Made by a program: the position numbers and the translations under genes. Below the pieces are notes generated by a model that saw only the letters and a list, made by a program, of their open reading frames with translations, had not been told where the DNA came from and ran no database searches. A DNA stretch of 64,000 nucleotides. It comes from Teichococcus coralli (lineage in GTDB: Bacteria; Pseudomonadota; Alphaproteobacteria; Acetobacterales; Acetobacteraceae). The stretch lies in the NCBI RefSeq assembly GCF_009829925.1, contig NZ_SNVJ01000002.1, positions 186,001 to 250,000 on the forward strand. Reading direction: 5' to 3'. Position 1 is the stretch's first letter. Every line of letters begins with the position of its first letter. Positions 9,252-19,634 of this stretch are shown one piece after another.

Positions 9252-10112
9252 TCAGCAGCCGGAGGGCAGCGCCTCCAGCTTCTGCATCACCGCGTTCATC
9301 GCAAAGTCGCCGAAATCCATGTTCATGTTGTCGGCCACGCCATTGGCGTAGTAGCGCAGCCCGACCTCGTATTCCGGCAGGTTGGCTCCGGCGCTTGCCT
9401 CCTTGCTGAAGAAGGCGATCCGCATGCGGGCGCTGCCCTGCCCCTTCAGCAGGGGATAGCGGACATCCTCGCGCGGCGCCTGCCAGGAGGAGAGGATGGT
9501 CGTGGTGTCCTGCGCCCCCTCCTCGCTGGTGCCGTCGAAGAGCGGCACCAGCAGCATGCGCTGGCCGGCGCGGGCCAGTTCAAGGGTGCGGATGGTGTGC
9601 GCCATCGGCAGCAGCGTGCCGGGCGGCAGCTTCACCTCCTGCGCCGCCGGCGCCTCGTAGCGCACCGTGCCGCCCTTTTCCCCCTCCACCTCGGCCTCGC
9701 CCGCGATGCGCTGCGTCACCGCGCCCTGCGCCATCTGCGTCAGGGTGAAGCGCAGCCGCTTGCCGTCCTTGCTTTCCCAGGTCGAGTAGTCGGAGGAGGT
9801 CTCGACCACCGAGCCGCTGCGGTCCACCACGTTCAGCTTCAGCCGCTGGCGGGTGGTCCAGCCGTCGCAGGCGTCCAGCACCTCGAACAGCATGGCGCCG
9901 TCCGCCTGCACCACGTCGCCGCCCTGGCGAACACGGTCGAGCTCCAGCCGGTAGGCGGCGCGATGCGCGGCCATCACGAGCGGCGCCGCCTGCGCCGCGG
10001 CCGCCGGGGTGGAGCCTGGTGCCGGGGCGGCGTCCGCCGGCAGGGCCAGACCCAGCATCAGCGCCGCGGCAGGCAGCAGGGTGGAACCGGCCAGGGTGTC
10101 GCGCAGGCGCAT
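9252..10112 (-). CDS. EipB-family (DUF1849) periplasmic envelope protein
   Basis: A 286-residue exported protein. Residues 1-28 form a signal peptide (LLPAAALMLGLALPADA). The mature part opens with MAAHRAAYRLELD and contains ACDGWTTRQRLKLN, as in the Brucella EipB/DUF1849 family, a periplasmic beta-spiral protein needed for envelope integrity. The two cysteines expected to form the family disulfide are Cys82 and the last residue, Cys286. The start at 10112 is supported by an AAAAAGGAT ribosome site and by the signal peptide. It lies 114 bases downstream of aspS on the same strand and is convergent with the chemoreceptor gene. Confidence 0.85.
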   Translation of the reverse strand: MRLRDTLAGSTLLPAAALMLGLALPADAAPAPGSTPAAAAQAAPLVMAAHRAAYRLELDRVRQGGDVVQADGAMLFEVLDACDGWTTRQRLKLNVVDRSGSVVETSSDYSTWESKDGKRLRFTLTQMAQGAVTQRIAGEAEVEGEKGGTVRYEAPAAQEVKLPPGTLLPMAHTIRTLELARAGQRMLLVPLFDGTSEEGAQDTTTILSSWQAPREDVRYPLLKGQGSARMRIAFFSKEASAGANLPEYEVGLRYYANGVADNMNMDFGDFAMNAVMQKLEALPSGC

Positions 10113-10226
10113 CGCGTAATCCTTTTTCTCGGCCCGGCTCAGCCGGGGGCTCGGGGTCCGGCGGCTCCCAGGGAGCGGGGGCATGCCGGGCGGGCCGCCC
10201 GCCAGGCACCATCCCGCGCCCTGAAG

Positions 10227-12029
10227 TTAGGACGCCTTCGGCCCGCTGGCACCCTTCGCCGGCGGCAGATCGAGCCGGATCGAGAGTTCCTTGAGCCGCG
10301 CCGGCTCCACGGGTGCAGGCGCGCCCATCATCAGATCCTCGCCCTGCTGGTTCAGCGGGAAGAGAATCACCTCACGGATGTTCGGCTCGTCGGCCAGCAG
10401 CATCACCATGCGGTCGATGCCCGGGGCGGAGCCGCCATGCGGCGGGGCGCCGTAGCGGAAGGCGTTCAGCATGCCGCCGAACCGCTCCTCCACCGTCTCG
10501 GCCGAGTAGCCGGCGATCTCGAAGGCGCGGACCATGATGTCGGGCCGGTGGTTGCGGATAGCCCCGGAGGAGAGCTCGATGCCGTTGCAGACGATGTCGT
10601 ACTGGAACGCCTTGATCTCCAGCGGATCGACGCTGTTGAGCGCCTCCAGCCCCCCCTGCGGCATCGAGAAGGGGTTGTGGCTGAAATCGATCTGCCCCGT
10701 CTCCTCGTTGCGCTCATACATCGGGAAGTCGACGATCCAGCAGAAGCGGAACTCGTCCTGCGCGATCAGGCCCAATTCCTCGCCGAGCTTCGTCCGCACC
10801 TTGCCGGCGAATTTCGGCGTCTCCTCGCGGTTGCCGGCGGCGAAGAACACCGCATCGCCCGGGTTCAGGCCGCAGGCGGCACGAATCGCCTCCACCCGGT
10901 CGGCCTCCAAATTCTTGGCGATCGGCCCCTTCGGCCCCTCGGCGGCGAACTGGATGTAGCCGAGGCCCCTGGCGCCCTCGGCGCGGGCCCATTCGTTCAG
11001 CTTGTCGAAGAAGCCGCGCGGGTTGCCTGCCGCCCCCGGCGCCGGGATGGCGCGCACCATGCCGCCCGCCGCGGCGACGCGGGCGAAGAGCCCGAAGCCG
11101 GAGTCGCGGAACTGCTCGGTGACGTCGGTGATCCTGAGCGGATTGCGCAGGTCCGGCTTGTCGCTGCCGTAATGGAGCATGGCGGCGTCATAGGGGATGC
11201 GCGGGAACGGCGCCTGCGTCACCTTCCGGCCCTGGCCGAACTCCTCGAAGATGCCCTGCATCACCGGCTCCAGGGCGGCGAAGACGTCCTCCTGGGTGAC
11301 AAAGCTCATCTCGAAGTCGAGCTGGTAGAACTCGCCGGGAGAGCGGTCAGCGCGGCTCGCCTCGTCGCGAAAGCAGGGGGCGATTTGGAAGTAGCGGTCG
11401 AAGCCCGCCACCATCGCCAGCTGCTTGAACTGCTGCGGCGCCTGCGGCAGCGCGTAGAATGTGCCGGGATGGTTGCGGCTGGGCACCAGGAAGTCGCGCG
11501 CGCCCTCGGGCGAGGAGGCCGTCAGGATCGGCGTCTGGAACTCGGTGAACCCCTGCTCGATCATGCGCCGGCGGATCGAGGCGATCACGCCCGCGCGCAG
11601 CATCATGTTGCGGTGCTGCTTCTCGCGCCGGAGGTCCAGGAAGCGGTAGCGCAGCCGCAGGTCCTCCGGGAACTCCTGGTCGCCCGCCACCTGGATCGGC
11701 AACACCTCGGCCGAGGACTGCACCTCCAGCGCCTTCACCCGCAACTCGATGGCGCCGGTCGGCAGCTTGTCGTTCACCGTGCCGGCCTCGCGCAGCACCA
11801 CCTCGCCGGTGACGGTGATCACGCTCTCCGGCCGCACCGCCTCGGCGGCCTGGAAGACCTCCGAGCCGGCGGGAAAGACGCACTGGGTGATGCCGTAATG
11901 GTCGCGAAGGTCGATGAACAGCAGCCCGCCATGGTCGCGCTTGCGGTGCACCCAGCCGGAAAGGCGGGCGGTCTGCCCCGCGTCGCTGGCGCGCAGCGCG
12001 CCGCAGGTGTGAGTGCGGTAGGCGTGCAT
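10227..12029 (-). CDS. aspS: Aspartyl-tRNA synthetase
   Basis: A 600-residue bacterial-type class II AspRS that charges tRNA-Asp (in many alphaproteobacteria also tRNA-Asn, when asparagine is made on the tRNA). It has an OB-fold anticodon-binding domain ([21 protein letters not shown]), class II motif 2 ([22 protein letters not shown]), the bacterial insertion domain, and motif 3 ([16 protein letters not shown]) near residue 535. [10 protein letters not shown] at 12029 matches the family N-terminus better than the ATG nine codons upstream. It diverges from rnd, with 146 bases between them. Confidence 0.97.
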   Translation of the reverse strand: MHAYRTHTCGALRASDAGQTARLSGWVHRKRDHGGLLFIDLRDHYGITQCVFPAGSEVFQAAEAVRPESVITVTGEVVLREAGTVNDKLPTGAIELRVKALEVQSSAEVLPIQVAGDQEFPEDLRLRYRFLDLRREKQHRNMMLRAGVIASIRRRMIEQGFTEFQTPILTASSPEGARDFLVPSRNHPGTFYALPQAPQQFKQLAMVAGFDRYFQIAPCFRDEASRADRSPGEFYQLDFEMSFVTQEDVFAALEPVMQGIFEEFGQGRKVTQAPFPRIPYDAAMLHYGSDKPDLRNPLRITDVTEQFRDSGFGLFARVAAAGGMVRAIPAPGAAGNPRGFFDKLNEWARAEGARGLGYIQFAAEGPKGPIAKNLEADRVEAIRAACGLNPGDAVFFAAGNREETPKFAGKVRTKLGEELGLIAQDEFRFCWIVDFPMYERNEETGQIDFSHNPFSMPQGGLEALNSVDPLEIKAFQYDIVCNGIELSSGAIRNHRPDIMVRAFEIAGYSAETVEERFGGMLNAFRYGAPPHGGSAPGIDRMVMLLADEPNIREVILFPLNQQGEDLMMGAPAPVEPARLKELSIRLDLPPAKGASGPKAS

Positions 12030-12175
12030 CGGTCGGAGTACCCCGGGGCTTCTCAATGCTGAAAACGGGCCGCAGAAGGGGCGCCGAGAGGCCCCATGTC
12101 AAGGGAGACCATGATCGCGCCTCCGAATCGGGCGGACTTTGCGCATGGGCCGCGCTTCGCTAGAACCTTGCGGCC

Positions 12176-13360
12176 ATGAGCCGACGCCCCCAGGCCCAGG
12201 ACGCCGAACCCGTCCTGATCACCCGCTCCGATGAGCTTGCCGCCCTCTGCGCGCGCCTGCGCGCGGAGCCCTTCGTCACGGTCGATACCGAGTTCATGCG
12301 GGAGCGCACCTACTGGCCGGAGCTCTGCGTCGTGCAGCTCGCGGGCGAGCAGGACGTCGCGGTCATCGACGCCATGGCCGAGGGGCTGGACCTTTCCCCG
12401 CTCGGCGAACTCTTCGCGGACCCCAAGGTCACGAAGGTCTTCCACGCGGCGCGGCAGGATGTGGAAATCTGCATCCTGCGCTTCGGCGCCCCGCCCCGCC
12501 CGCTGTTCGACACCCAGGTGGCCGCCATGGTGGCCGGCTTCGGCGACCAGGCCAGCTATGACAGCCTGGTGCGCGCCCTGGCCGGGGCACAGATCGACAA
12601 GGCCCACCGCTTCAGCGACTGGGCGGCCCGCCCCCTCTCGGCGGCGCAGATCGCCTATGCCGCGGCCGACGTGACCCATCTCCGCCGCGTCTACACCGCC
12701 CTGGTGGACCGGCTGACGCAGGAGAGCCGCCTTTCCTGGGTCGCCGAGGAGATGGCCGAGCTGACCGACCCCGCCACCTACCGGCAGGACCCGGAAACCG
12801 CCTGGGAGCGCCTCAAGCCCCGTTCCGGCAACCGCCGCTTCCTGGCCGCCGTGCGCGCCGCCGCCGCCTGGCGGGAACGCGAGGCGCAACGCGTCAACAT
12901 CCCGCGCCAGAGGCTGGTGCGGGACGAGACGCTGCTGGAGATCGCCGCCACCAACCCGGCCACCCCGGCCGAGCTGGGCCGGGCGCGCGGCATCAGCAAG
13001 GGCTTCGCCGAGGGCAAGAGCGGCGCCGGCCTGCTCGCCGCGCTCGCCGCCGCGCGCGAGTTGCCGGACAGCGCCCTGCCCGAGCCGGCGCGCGACAACC
13101 GCCAGGGCCCGCCCGCCTCGCCGGCGCTGATCGCGCTGCTGAAGGTACTGCTGGCGGCCAAGGCGGAGGAGCACCATGTCGCTCCGCGCCTGATCGCCAG
13201 CGCCGACGAGCTGGAGCGCCTGGCCGCCGAATCCGAGCCGCAGGTGCCGGCGCTGCATGGCTGGCGGCGTCAGGTCTTCGGCCAGGCGGCGCTGGCGCTG
13301 AAGGGTGGCCGGCTGGCGCTCGGCGTCGAGGGCCGGCGGGTGAAGCTGATCGAGGGCTGA
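12176..13360 (+). CDS. rnd: Ribonuclease D
   Basis: A 394-residue 3'-5' exoribonuclease that trims tRNA and other structured RNA 3' ends. It has the DEDDy nuclease core: Asp37 and Glu39 in VDTEF, Asp95 in AARQDVE, and Tyr161 with Asp165 in YAAADV. An HRDC RNA-binding domain spans about residues 205-285 (RQRLVRDETLLEIAATNPATP), followed by a second helical region. The length matches the family. It is convergent with ppx, with only seven bases between the stops. Confidence 0.96.
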   Translation: MSRRPQAQDAEPVLITRSDELAALCARLRAEPFVTVDTEFMRERTYWPELCVVQLAGEQDVAVIDAMAEGLDLSPLGELFADPKVTKVFHAARQDVEICILRFGAPPRPLFDTQVAAMVAGFGDQASYDSLVRALAGAQIDKAHRFSDWAARPLSAAQIAYAAADVTHLRRVYTALVDRLTQESRLSWVAEEMAELTDPATYRQDPETAWERLKPRSGNRRFLAAVRAAAAWREREAQRVNIPRQRLVRDETLLEIAATNPATPAELGRARGISKGFAEGKSGAGLLAALAAARELPDSALPEPARDNRQGPPASPALIALLKVLLAAKAEEHHVAPRLIASADELERLAAESEPQVPALHGWRRQVFGQAALALKGGRLALGVEGRRVKLIEG

Positions 13361-13367
13361 GCGACTT

Positions 13368-14882
13368 TCAGCCAGCCGCGACTTCCACCGCCGGCTGCAG
13401 CCGCAGCGTGGCCGCCAGCGCCTCGACGCGCCGCTGCACCGAGTCGCCGGCGAAAACGCCGGCGCCTTCCACGAGGCGCAGGGTGAGCTGGTCCTTCTCC
13501 ACCGCAAGCGTGGTGCCGGCGAGCAGTCCCGGCGTCCCACCGGAAAGGGTGTAGGCCAGGCGCAGCGCCTCCCCCAGCACCTCGGCGCGGCGCAGCGAGG
13601 CGCCGTCGAGCAGCGCCCGTGCCGTGGCAAGCCAGGGCGCCTCCAGTTCCGGCTCGTAGCGCAGCGCGACCACAAGGGCGAGGAACGCGCGCTCGTGGTG
13701 GTCCAGCCCGATGCCGGGCTGGCGCAGCACGCGCAGGAAGCTCTGCTCGGCCCGGTAGTCCGGGTGGTCGTGGCTGCCGATGTCGGAAAGCCAGCAGGCC
13801 GCCGTGCGCAGCGCCGCCTCGGCGGCGCTCTCGCCGGGAAAGAGGGGCGCCGTCCAGGTGAGGAGAGCTGCCGGGAGGGCGGTGTCGCGGCCGTATCGCT
13901 CGGCCATTTCCCGCCCGGCGCAGAGGAGCGGATCCTGCCGCCGCACCGCTTCCGGAAGCTGGCGGGCATACCACCCCTCACGCAGCCCGTTCGCGCTGAA
14001 CACCACGCGGCGGGCGCCGGTGGCGCGCAACAGGCGGCGCAGCGCGACGGCGGCGAAGGGCAGGTCCTGCAGCCGCTTGGCCGGGGCGCCGGGCAGCCGT
14101 TCCAGGGTCCGCCTCGTCGCCGCCATGATGAGGCCGCAGAGGTCGCGCGCCTCGTCTCGCCGCAGCACATAATGGTGCACGATCGAGAGCGGATAGGCCG
14201 TCTGCGCGATGTGGATCTTGGCCAGCGCGCGCCATGCGCCGCCCACGAGATAGAGGTCGCGGTCCTTGCCATGGGCGAGCCAGGGCAGCCTCCCCAGCTC
14301 CTCCTCGGCGATCGCACGGGCGCGAACGATGTCCCCGCCCGCCCGGTCGGCCAGGCGGATGGCGCCCAGCGGCAGGGAAGCGATGGCGCCGGTGCGGCCC
14401 TGGCTCAGCTCGACCAGCTCCAGAGAGCCACCGCCGAGGTCGCCCAGGATGCCGTCCGCCTCCGCGAAGCCCAGCAGAACCCCTGCCGCCGAGAGCGCCG
14501 CCTCTTCCTCGCCTTCAAGGATGCGGATCGGCACGCCTGGCATGCGCTCGGCCAGGGCGGCGGCGAAGGCCGGGCCGTTCTCGGCGTCGCGCACGGCGGC
14601 GGTGGCGAAAACCTCCAGCGGCGCGGCCCCCATCTCGCGCGCGACGGCGTGGTAGCGCTCCATCACGGTCAGCGCCTGCGACACGGCCGCTTCGTTCAGC
14701 CGCCCGGTATTCTGCAGCCCGCGGCCAAGGCCGAGCACCGCCTTCTCGTTGAAGATGGCAAGCGGGTTGCGCCCCCACCCCTCGAAGACCACGAGGCGGA
14801 CGGAGTTGGAGCCAAGGTCCACGATGCCCGAGCGTGGCGGATGGCTGAGGCCGGCCGAGGCCGGCACAACATGAAGATCCAA
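13368..14882 (-). CDS. ppx: Exopolyphosphatase, Ppx/GppA family
   Basis: A 504-residue actin-fold phosphatase that hydrolyses polyphosphate or pppGpp. Phosphate loop 1 is GIVDLGSNSVRLVVFEG (about 19-35) and loop 2 is GDLGGGSLELVEL (about 147-160). The C-terminal HD-like region (CWLSDIGSHDHPDYRAEQSF, about 320-340) is typical of the long Ppx form. It starts with TTG at 14882; GAGGG lies nine bases upstream and no ATG precedes the conserved loop. It follows ppk1 by 20 bases in the same operon, pairing polyphosphate synthesis with degradation. Confidence 0.93.
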   Translation of the reverse strand: MDLHVVPASAGLSHPPRSGIVDLGSNSVRLVVFEGWGRNPLAIFNEKAVLGLGRGLQNTGRLNEAAVSQALTVMERYHAVAREMGAAPLEVFATAAVRDAENGPAFAAALAERMPGVPIRILEGEEEAALSAAGVLLGFAEADGILGDLGGGSLELVELSQGRTGAIASLPLGAIRLADRAGGDIVRARAIAEEELGRLPWLAHGKDRDLYLVGGAWRALAKIHIAQTAYPLSIVHHYVLRRDEARDLCGLIMAATRRTLERLPGAPAKRLQDLPFAAVALRRLLRATGARRVVFSANGLREGWYARQLPEAVRRQDPLLCAGREMAERYGRDTALPAALLTWTAPLFPGESAAEAALRTAACWLSDIGSHDHPDYRAEQSFLRVLRQPGIGLDHHERAFLALVVALRYEPELEAPWLATARALLDGASLRRAEVLGEALRLAYTLSGGTPGLLAGTTLAVEKDQLTLRLVEGAGVFAGDSVQRRVEALAATLRLQPAVEVAAG

Positions 14883-14902
14883 GTGAGTGGCCCTCGGCTA
14901 GC

Positions 14903-17128
14903 TTAGTCCTGGGTGACGCGGTCCTGCCGCCGCCGTGCCGCGGCAACCCGGCCAGCCGCGCGGTGCAGCGCGCTGCCCCGGCCGGACAGGGACGGATTGG
15001 TCATGAAATACTCGTGGGCCGAGACGGGTTGCGTGCCCGGCTGCAGCCGCTGCCAGCCGCCCTCCGGACGCAGCTGCCAGGACTGAACCGTGTCCTTCAG
15101 GTTCACCACCATGATCTGGTCGAGAACCTGCGCATGCACGGTCGGGTTCTCGACCGGCACCATCGTCTCCACGCGCCAGTCCATGTTGCGCGCCATCCAG
15201 TCGGCCGAGGAGATGAAGACCCGCGCCCGCCGCGAAGGCAGACGGTGCCCGTTGCCGAAGACGCAGATCCGCGAGTGCTCCAGGAAGCGCCCCACGATGG
15301 ACTTCACCCGGATGTGCTCCGACAGGCCCGGCACGCCCGGCCGCAGGCAGCAGATGCCGCGCACGATGCAGTCGACCTTCACCCCCGCCTGGCTGGCCCG
15401 GTAGAGCGCGTCGATCAGCGCCTCGTCCACCAGGCTGTTCATCTTCAGCCAGATGGCGGCCGGCTTGCCCTCCTGCGCGAAGGCGATCTCCTGCTCGATC
15501 AGGCCGAGCAGCGCGGGGCGGACGGTGAGCGGCGCGAAGGCCAGCTTCTCCATGGTTTCCGGGCGGGCATAGCCGGTCATGTAGTTGAACAGCTTCTGCG
15601 CGTCCCGCGTCAGCCCCGGGTCGGCCGTGAAGAAGCTGAGGTCGGTGTAGATGCGCGCGGTGATCGGGTGGTAGTTGCCGGTGCCGAAATGCGCGTAGGA
15701 ACGCAGCGAGCCCGACTCGCGCCGCGCCACCAGCGAGACCTTGGCATGCGTCTTGAGGTCCACGAAGCCGAAGACCACCTGCACGCCCGCCGCCTCCAGC
15801 TCGCGCGAGAGGGCGATGTTGCGCTCCTCGTCGAAGCGCGCCTTCAGCTCCACCATGGCGGTGACGGACTTGCCCAGTTCCGCCGCCTCGATCAGCGCGC
15901 GGGCGATGGGGCTGTCGCGGCTGGTGCGGTAGAGCGTCTGCTTGATGGCGACCACGCTCGGGTCGCGCGCCGCCTGCCGCAGGAACTGCACCACCACGTC
16001 GAAGGATTCGTAGGGGTGGTGGACGACGATGTCCTTCGCCCGGATGGCCGCGAAGCAGTCGCCGCCGAAATCGAGGATGCGCTCGGGGAAGCGTGGCGTG
16101 TAGGGCGTGAACAGCAGGTCCGGCCGGTCGTCCACCAGGAGCTGCTTCAGGTCGGCGAGGCCGAGCAGCCCGTCCACCATGAAGATCTCGGCCCGCGGCG
16201 CGTCCAGCTCCTCGACCACGAAATCCACCAGGTCGGGCGCCATGTTGGCCTCGACCGAGAGCTGGATGGCGCGGCCGCGGCGGCGGCGCTTCAGCGCGCT
16301 CTCGTAGGAGCGCACCAGGTCCTCCGCCTCCTCCTCGAACTCCACGTCGGTGTCGCGGATCAGGCGGAACATGCCCTGCGCGGCGTTGATGTAGCCGGGG
16401 AAGAGGCGCGGCAGGAACAGCGTGACCACGTCCTCCAGCCGCACGAAGCGGATGGGGCCGGTACCGGGGGTGATCTGCGGCGCGTCCTCAGCGGCGGGCA
16501 GGCGGATGAAGCGCTCGACCTGCGAGGGCAGCGGCAGCAGGGCCCGCATGGTGCCGCCATCCTCCTCCCGCACCAGCTTCAGCACCATGCAGATGGCGAG
16601 GTTGCTGATAAAGGGAAAGGGATGCGCCGGGTCCACCGCCAGCGGCGTCAGGACAGGAAAGATGCGCTCCAGGAAGTAGCTTTCCAGCCAGCCCCGCTCG
16701 GCCCGGGAAAGGTCCTCGGCCGCGCAGACGCCGATCCCCGCCTCGCGAAGCTGCTCGCGCAGGCTGCGCCAGGCCGCCTGCTGCTCCTCGGTGAGGGCGG
16801 CGGCGCGGGCATGGATGGCGACGAGCTGCTGCCCCGGCGTCAGCCCGTCCGGCGAAGCGGCGGCGATGCCCGCCCGCTCCTGCCCCACCAGACCGGCGAC
16901 GCGCACGGAGTAGAACTCATCGAGATTGGAGGCCGAGATCGCCACGAAACGCAGCCGCTCCAGCAGCGGGTGGTTCGGGTTGGTTGCCTCCTCCAGCACG
17001 CGGGCGTTGAAGTCGAGCCAGGACAGTTCACGGTTGATGAAGCGCTCCGGAGCGTTCATCGCGATGCTCGGGACATGCTCCTGCGCCGCATGCTCGCGGG
17101 CCTGGCCGGGGGTGTCGAGGGCGTCCAT
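14903..17128 (-). CDS. ppk1: Polyphosphate kinase 1
   Basis: A 741-residue PPK1 that polymerises ATP gamma-phosphate into polyphosphate on the membrane face. The N-terminal domain ([20 protein letters not shown]) and the catalytic core are complete. The autophosphorylated His lies in [18 protein letters not shown] (about residue 475), the second essential His in [11 protein letters not shown] (about 617), and the C-terminal [16 protein letters not shown] is present. ATG 17128 gives a 23-residue extension; ATG 17059, just before [11 protein letters not shown], is an alternative. It is in the middle of a tight minus-strand operon. Confidence 0.96.
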   Translation of the reverse strand: MDALDTPGQAREHAAQEHVPSIAMNAPERFINRELSWLDFNARVLEEATNPNHPLLERLRFVAISASNLDEFYSVRVAGLVGQERAGIAAASPDGLTPGQQLVAIHARAAALTEEQQAAWRSLREQLREAGIGVCAAEDLSRAERGWLESYFLERIFPVLTPLAVDPAHPFPFISNLAICMVLKLVREEDGGTMRALLPLPSQVERFIRLPAAEDAPQITPGTGPIRFVRLEDVVTLFLPRLFPGYINAAQGMFRLIRDTDVEFEEEAEDLVRSYESALKRRRRGRAIQLSVEANMAPDLVDFVVEELDAPRAEIFMVDGLLGLADLKQLLVDDRPDLLFTPYTPRFPERILDFGGDCFAAIRAKDIVVHHPYESFDVVVQFLRQAARDPSVVAIKQTLYRTSRDSPIARALIEAAELGKSVTAMVELKARFDEERNIALSRELEAAGVQVVFGFVDLKTHAKVSLVARRESGSLRSYAHFGTGNYHPITARIYTDLSFFTADPGLTRDAQKLFNYMTGYARPETMEKLAFAPLTVRPALLGLIEQEIAFAQEGKPAAIWLKMNSLVDEALIDALYRASQAGVKVDCIVRGICCLRPGVPGLSEHIRVKSIVGRFLEHSRICVFGNGHRLPSRRARVFISSADWMARNMDWRVETMVPVENPTVHAQVLDQIMVVNLKDTVQSWQLRPEGGWQRLQPGTQPVSAHEYFMTNPSLSGRGSALHRAAGRVAAARRRQDRVTQD

Positions 17129-17137
17129 GCCGCCAGA

Positions 17138-17875
17138 CTACAGCAAGGCAGGCGCGGAGGGCGAGCCGCCGTCGAGCAGATCCATGGAAACGTCATCCAG
17201 GGCCCGGAAGCCCGGCCAGTCGGCCAAGGCGGCCCGGGCCAGGCCGCGCGTCACCGCGCCGCCGGCGGCCAGCGCCGCGCGGTCGAGGCGGGCGGCGGCA
17301 TCGGCGATCGCGGCCGCCTCGCGCGGCAGGCGGGCCAGCAGCCAGTCCTGCACCGCCTCCGGCACGTGAAGCTGCCGCTCGGCGAAGTGCCGGGCCAGCA
17401 GCGTCGCCAGCAGCCCCTCCGAAGGTTCCGCGATGCCCACGGCGGCGGTGGCGCGCAGCCGGCTGGCAAGGTCGGGCAGCGCGACGTTCCAGCGCGCCGG
17501 CGGGGCGCGCCCGGCCAGCAGCAGCGGCAGCCCCTGCGCCGCGCAGGCATTGATCAGGTGGAACAGCGCCGCCTCCTCGGCGACGGCATCGGCGTCGTCC
17601 AGCGCGGTGGGCGCGGGCTCCGGCACGCCCCGCAGCGCCGGGCCGGAAAGCAGGCGCCAGCCGCAGGCCTCGGCCTGAAGCTGGAGGAGGTGCGACTTGC
17701 CCACCCCCGCCGGCCCGAACAGCGCCAGCCGCCCCACCGGCCAGGCCTCCACCCGCCCCAGCCAGGCCCGCGCCTCGGCGTTGGAGCGGTCGGGCAGCAC
17801 GGGGCCGCGGAAGACGAGCGGCAGGTCGAGCGGCAGGGCGAGCTGGCGATGCGGGGCAGGCTCGGGGATGGCCAT
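17138..17875 (-). CDS. hdaA: DnaA-related replication-inactivation ATPase (HdaA-like)
   Basis: A 245-residue DnaA/Hda-family AAA+ protein without the DnaA DNA-binding domain. Residues 11-16 (QLALPL) fit the clamp-binding peptide by which Hda contacts the beta sliding clamp. Walker A is GPAGVGKS (54-61) and the Walker B-like site is ALDDAD. In Caulobacter and Escherichia coli this class promotes hydrolysis of DnaA-bound ATP after initiation. The gene starts at a TGATG junction with the permease upstream and is nine bases from ppk1, the order usual in alphaproteobacteria. The family is clear; the role is inferred by homology. Confidence 0.85.
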   Translation of the reverse strand: MAIPEPAPHRQLALPLDLPLVFRGPVLPDRSNAEARAWLGRVEAWPVGRLALFGPAGVGKSHLLQLQAEACGWRLLSGPALRGVPEPAPTALDDADAVAEEAALFHLINACAAQGLPLLLAGRAPPARWNVALPDLASRLRATAAVGIAEPSEGLLATLLARHFAERQLHVPEAVQDWLLARLPREAAAIADAAARLDRAALAAGGAVTRGLARAALADWPGFRALDDVSMDLLDGGSPSAPALL

Positions 17876-19053
17876 CAGGAGCCGGTGCGCGGCGGGTCGA
17901 GGTAGAGCGGGCTCTCCAGGTAGCGCCGCAGCCAGAAGCGCGCCAGCACGCCGAGCGCCGCCGCCATCGGCACCGCCAGCAGCACGCCGAGGAAGCCGAA
18001 GGCGACGCCGCCGGCAAACAGGGCGAAGATCACCCAGACCGCGTGCAGCTCCACCCGGTCCCCCAGCAGCCGGGGGTAGATGATGTAGCCCTCGACAACC
18101 TGCCCGGTGACGAAGACCGCCGCCACCATGCCGACCCCGTTCCAGGTGCCGAACTGGCCGACCGCCAGCAGCAGCGCGGTGCCCAGGCCGGTCATCGAGC
18201 CGACATAGGGGATGAAGGAGAGGATCCCTGCGGCCAGCCCGACGATCAGTCCGAGCTCCAGCCCGACCCCTGAGAGCGCCACCGCGTAGTATACCGCCAG
18301 CAGCGCGCAGCAGAGGAGCTGGCCGCGCAGCCAGGCGGAGAGCACGCGGTCGGTGTCCTTCGCCAGTTGCCGCAGGGTGGCGGCGGAGCGGCGCGGCAGC
18401 CAGCTCTCGATGCGCAGCATGATCGCCTGCCAGTCGCGCAGAAGATAGAAGGCCACCACCGGCGTCACCACCACCAGGGTGAAGACGTTGAACAGCGCGT
18501 AGCCGCCGCCGATCAGTCGCGTCGCCGCCGTGCCGATGAAGGAGAGGATGGCGCCGATCTGGCTCACCGCGAGGTCGCGCAGCCGCGTGTTGAGCATCTC
18601 GGGGCCGATGCGCTGCTCCAGCGCCTGCAGCGCCTCCTGCACGGCGCTGCCGACGCCGGCAATGTAGCTCGGCAGGCGCGCCAGCAGCGTGCCGACCTGG
18701 GAGATGATCAGCGGGTAGAGCAGCAGCAGCGCGATCAGCGCCAGCGCCATGAGGGTGGTGATCAGCAGCAGCGACGCGAAGCCGCGCGGCAGGCCCAGCC
18801 GGGCCAGCCGGGTGGCGAGCGGGTCCAGGAAGTAGGCGATGCAGGCGGCCAGCACGAAGGGCGTCAGAATGGCCGAGAACAGCCACAGCAGGAACATGGC
18901 CGCCGCCAGCAGGCCAAGCACCAGGGCCATGCGCTGCCCGCGCGTGGCGGTGCGCGGGCCGGGGCCGGGCGGCGGCGGCAGGCGCGGCTCGCCGCGGGTG
19001 CGGACGACCGGTGGCGGCGGCGGCAGGACCGGCGGCGGTGCGCTCGGCTTCAT
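17875..19053 (-). CDS. AI-2E/PerM-family permease
   Basis: A 392-residue membrane protein of the PerM/TqsA/YdiK family. A Pro-rich cytoplasmic leader of about 40 residues is followed by eight hydrophobic segments. The central amphipathic region (VGTLLARLPSYIAGVGSAVQEAL) and the C-terminal GILSFIPYVGSMTG and VHAVWVIFALFAGG-like stretch are typical. The start overlaps the pgsA-like stop by four bases (ATGA), and its own stop abuts hdaA. Some members export AI-2 or move protons; the substrate here is unknown. Confidence 0.9.
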   Translation of the reverse strand: MKPSAPPPVLPPPPPVVRTRGEPRLPPPPGPGPRTATRGQRMALVLGLLAAAMFLLWLFSAILTPFVLAACIAYFLDPLATRLARLGLPRGFASLLLITTLMALALIALLLLYPLIISQVGTLLARLPSYIAGVGSAVQEALQALEQRIGPEMLNTRLRDLAVSQIGAILSFIGTAATRLIGGGYALFNVFTLVVVTPVVAFYLLRDWQAIMLRIESWLPRRSAATLRQLAKDTDRVLSAWLRGQLLCCALLAVYYAVALSGVGLELGLIVGLAAGILSFIPYVGSMTGLGTALLLAVGQFGTWNGVGMVAAVFVTGQVVEGYIIYPRLLGDRVELHAVWVIFALFAGGVAFGFLGVLLAVPMAAALGVLARFWLRRYLESPLYLDPPRTGS

Positions 19054-19634
19054 CGCGCCGCCTCCCGCCGCAGCAGCCGCACCATGTAGGCCAGGCCGGA
19101 GAGGATCGTGGTCGCCGCCGCCACCCAGATCATCAGCGGCAACCAGGGCTCCGTCGGCAGGCCGAAGCCGGCAAGCAGCAGGGCCAGCCCCGCCAGCAGG
19201 AGCTGCGCCAGGGTGTTCAGCTTCGAGATGAACAGCGGCTGCATGCGCGGCGGTGCACCGAGCAGGCTGAGCAGCATCACGCCGCCCATGATCAGCACGT
19301 CGCGGAAGACCACCAGCATGGCGAGCCAGTCCGGCAGCACGCCGGCCAGCGCCAGGGTGACATAGGTGCAGACCAGCAGCGCCTTGTCCGCCAGCGGATC
19401 CAGCATCGCCCCCAGCACCGAGCGCGCGTTCAGCCGGCGCGCCAGCCAGCCGTCGAGCGCGTCGGAAATGCCTGCTCCGGCGAAGACGTAGAAGGCGGCG
19501 TCCAGCCGGCCATGCAGGATCAGCCACACGGTGGCCGGCACGGCGCAGAGCCGCGCCAGGGTGATGGCGTTGGGCAGGGTGATCGTCCCGCCCCGTTCTC
19601 CCCCGGGCGGCAGGGCGTCAGAACCGGCCGGCAA
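19050..19634 (-). CDS. CDP-alcohol phosphatidyltransferase (PgsA-like)
   Basis: A small integral membrane enzyme that transfers a phosphatidyl group from CDP-diacylglycerol to an alcohol, probably glycerol 3-phosphate. The signature DG-x2-AR-x8-G-x3-D-x3-D is complete in [14 protein letters not shown]...GAMLDPLAD, and about five helices are visible. The start is uncertain. No ATG or GTG precedes the conserved [13 protein letters not shown] 19634 is used here, while ACG (19586) or ATC (19583) just behind GGGG would give a better-shaped N-terminus. It overlaps the DUF2066 gene end and is probably coupled to it. Confidence 0.82.
   Translation of the reverse strand: MPAGSDALPPGGERGGTITLPNAITLARLCAVPATVWLILHGRLDAAFYVFAGAGISDALDGWLARRLNARSVLGAMLDPLADKALLVCTYVTLALAGVLPDWLAMLVVFRDVLIMGGVMLLSLLGAPPRMQPLFISKLNTLAQLLLAGLALLLAGFGLPTEPWLPLMIWVAAATTILSGLAYMVRLLRREAAR

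Noticed and set aside
12053-14317. Long minus-strand frame across rnd and ppx
   Set aside because: It is antisense to rnd and out of frame with ppx, and the composition is not protein-like; both real genes have full catalytic motifs.
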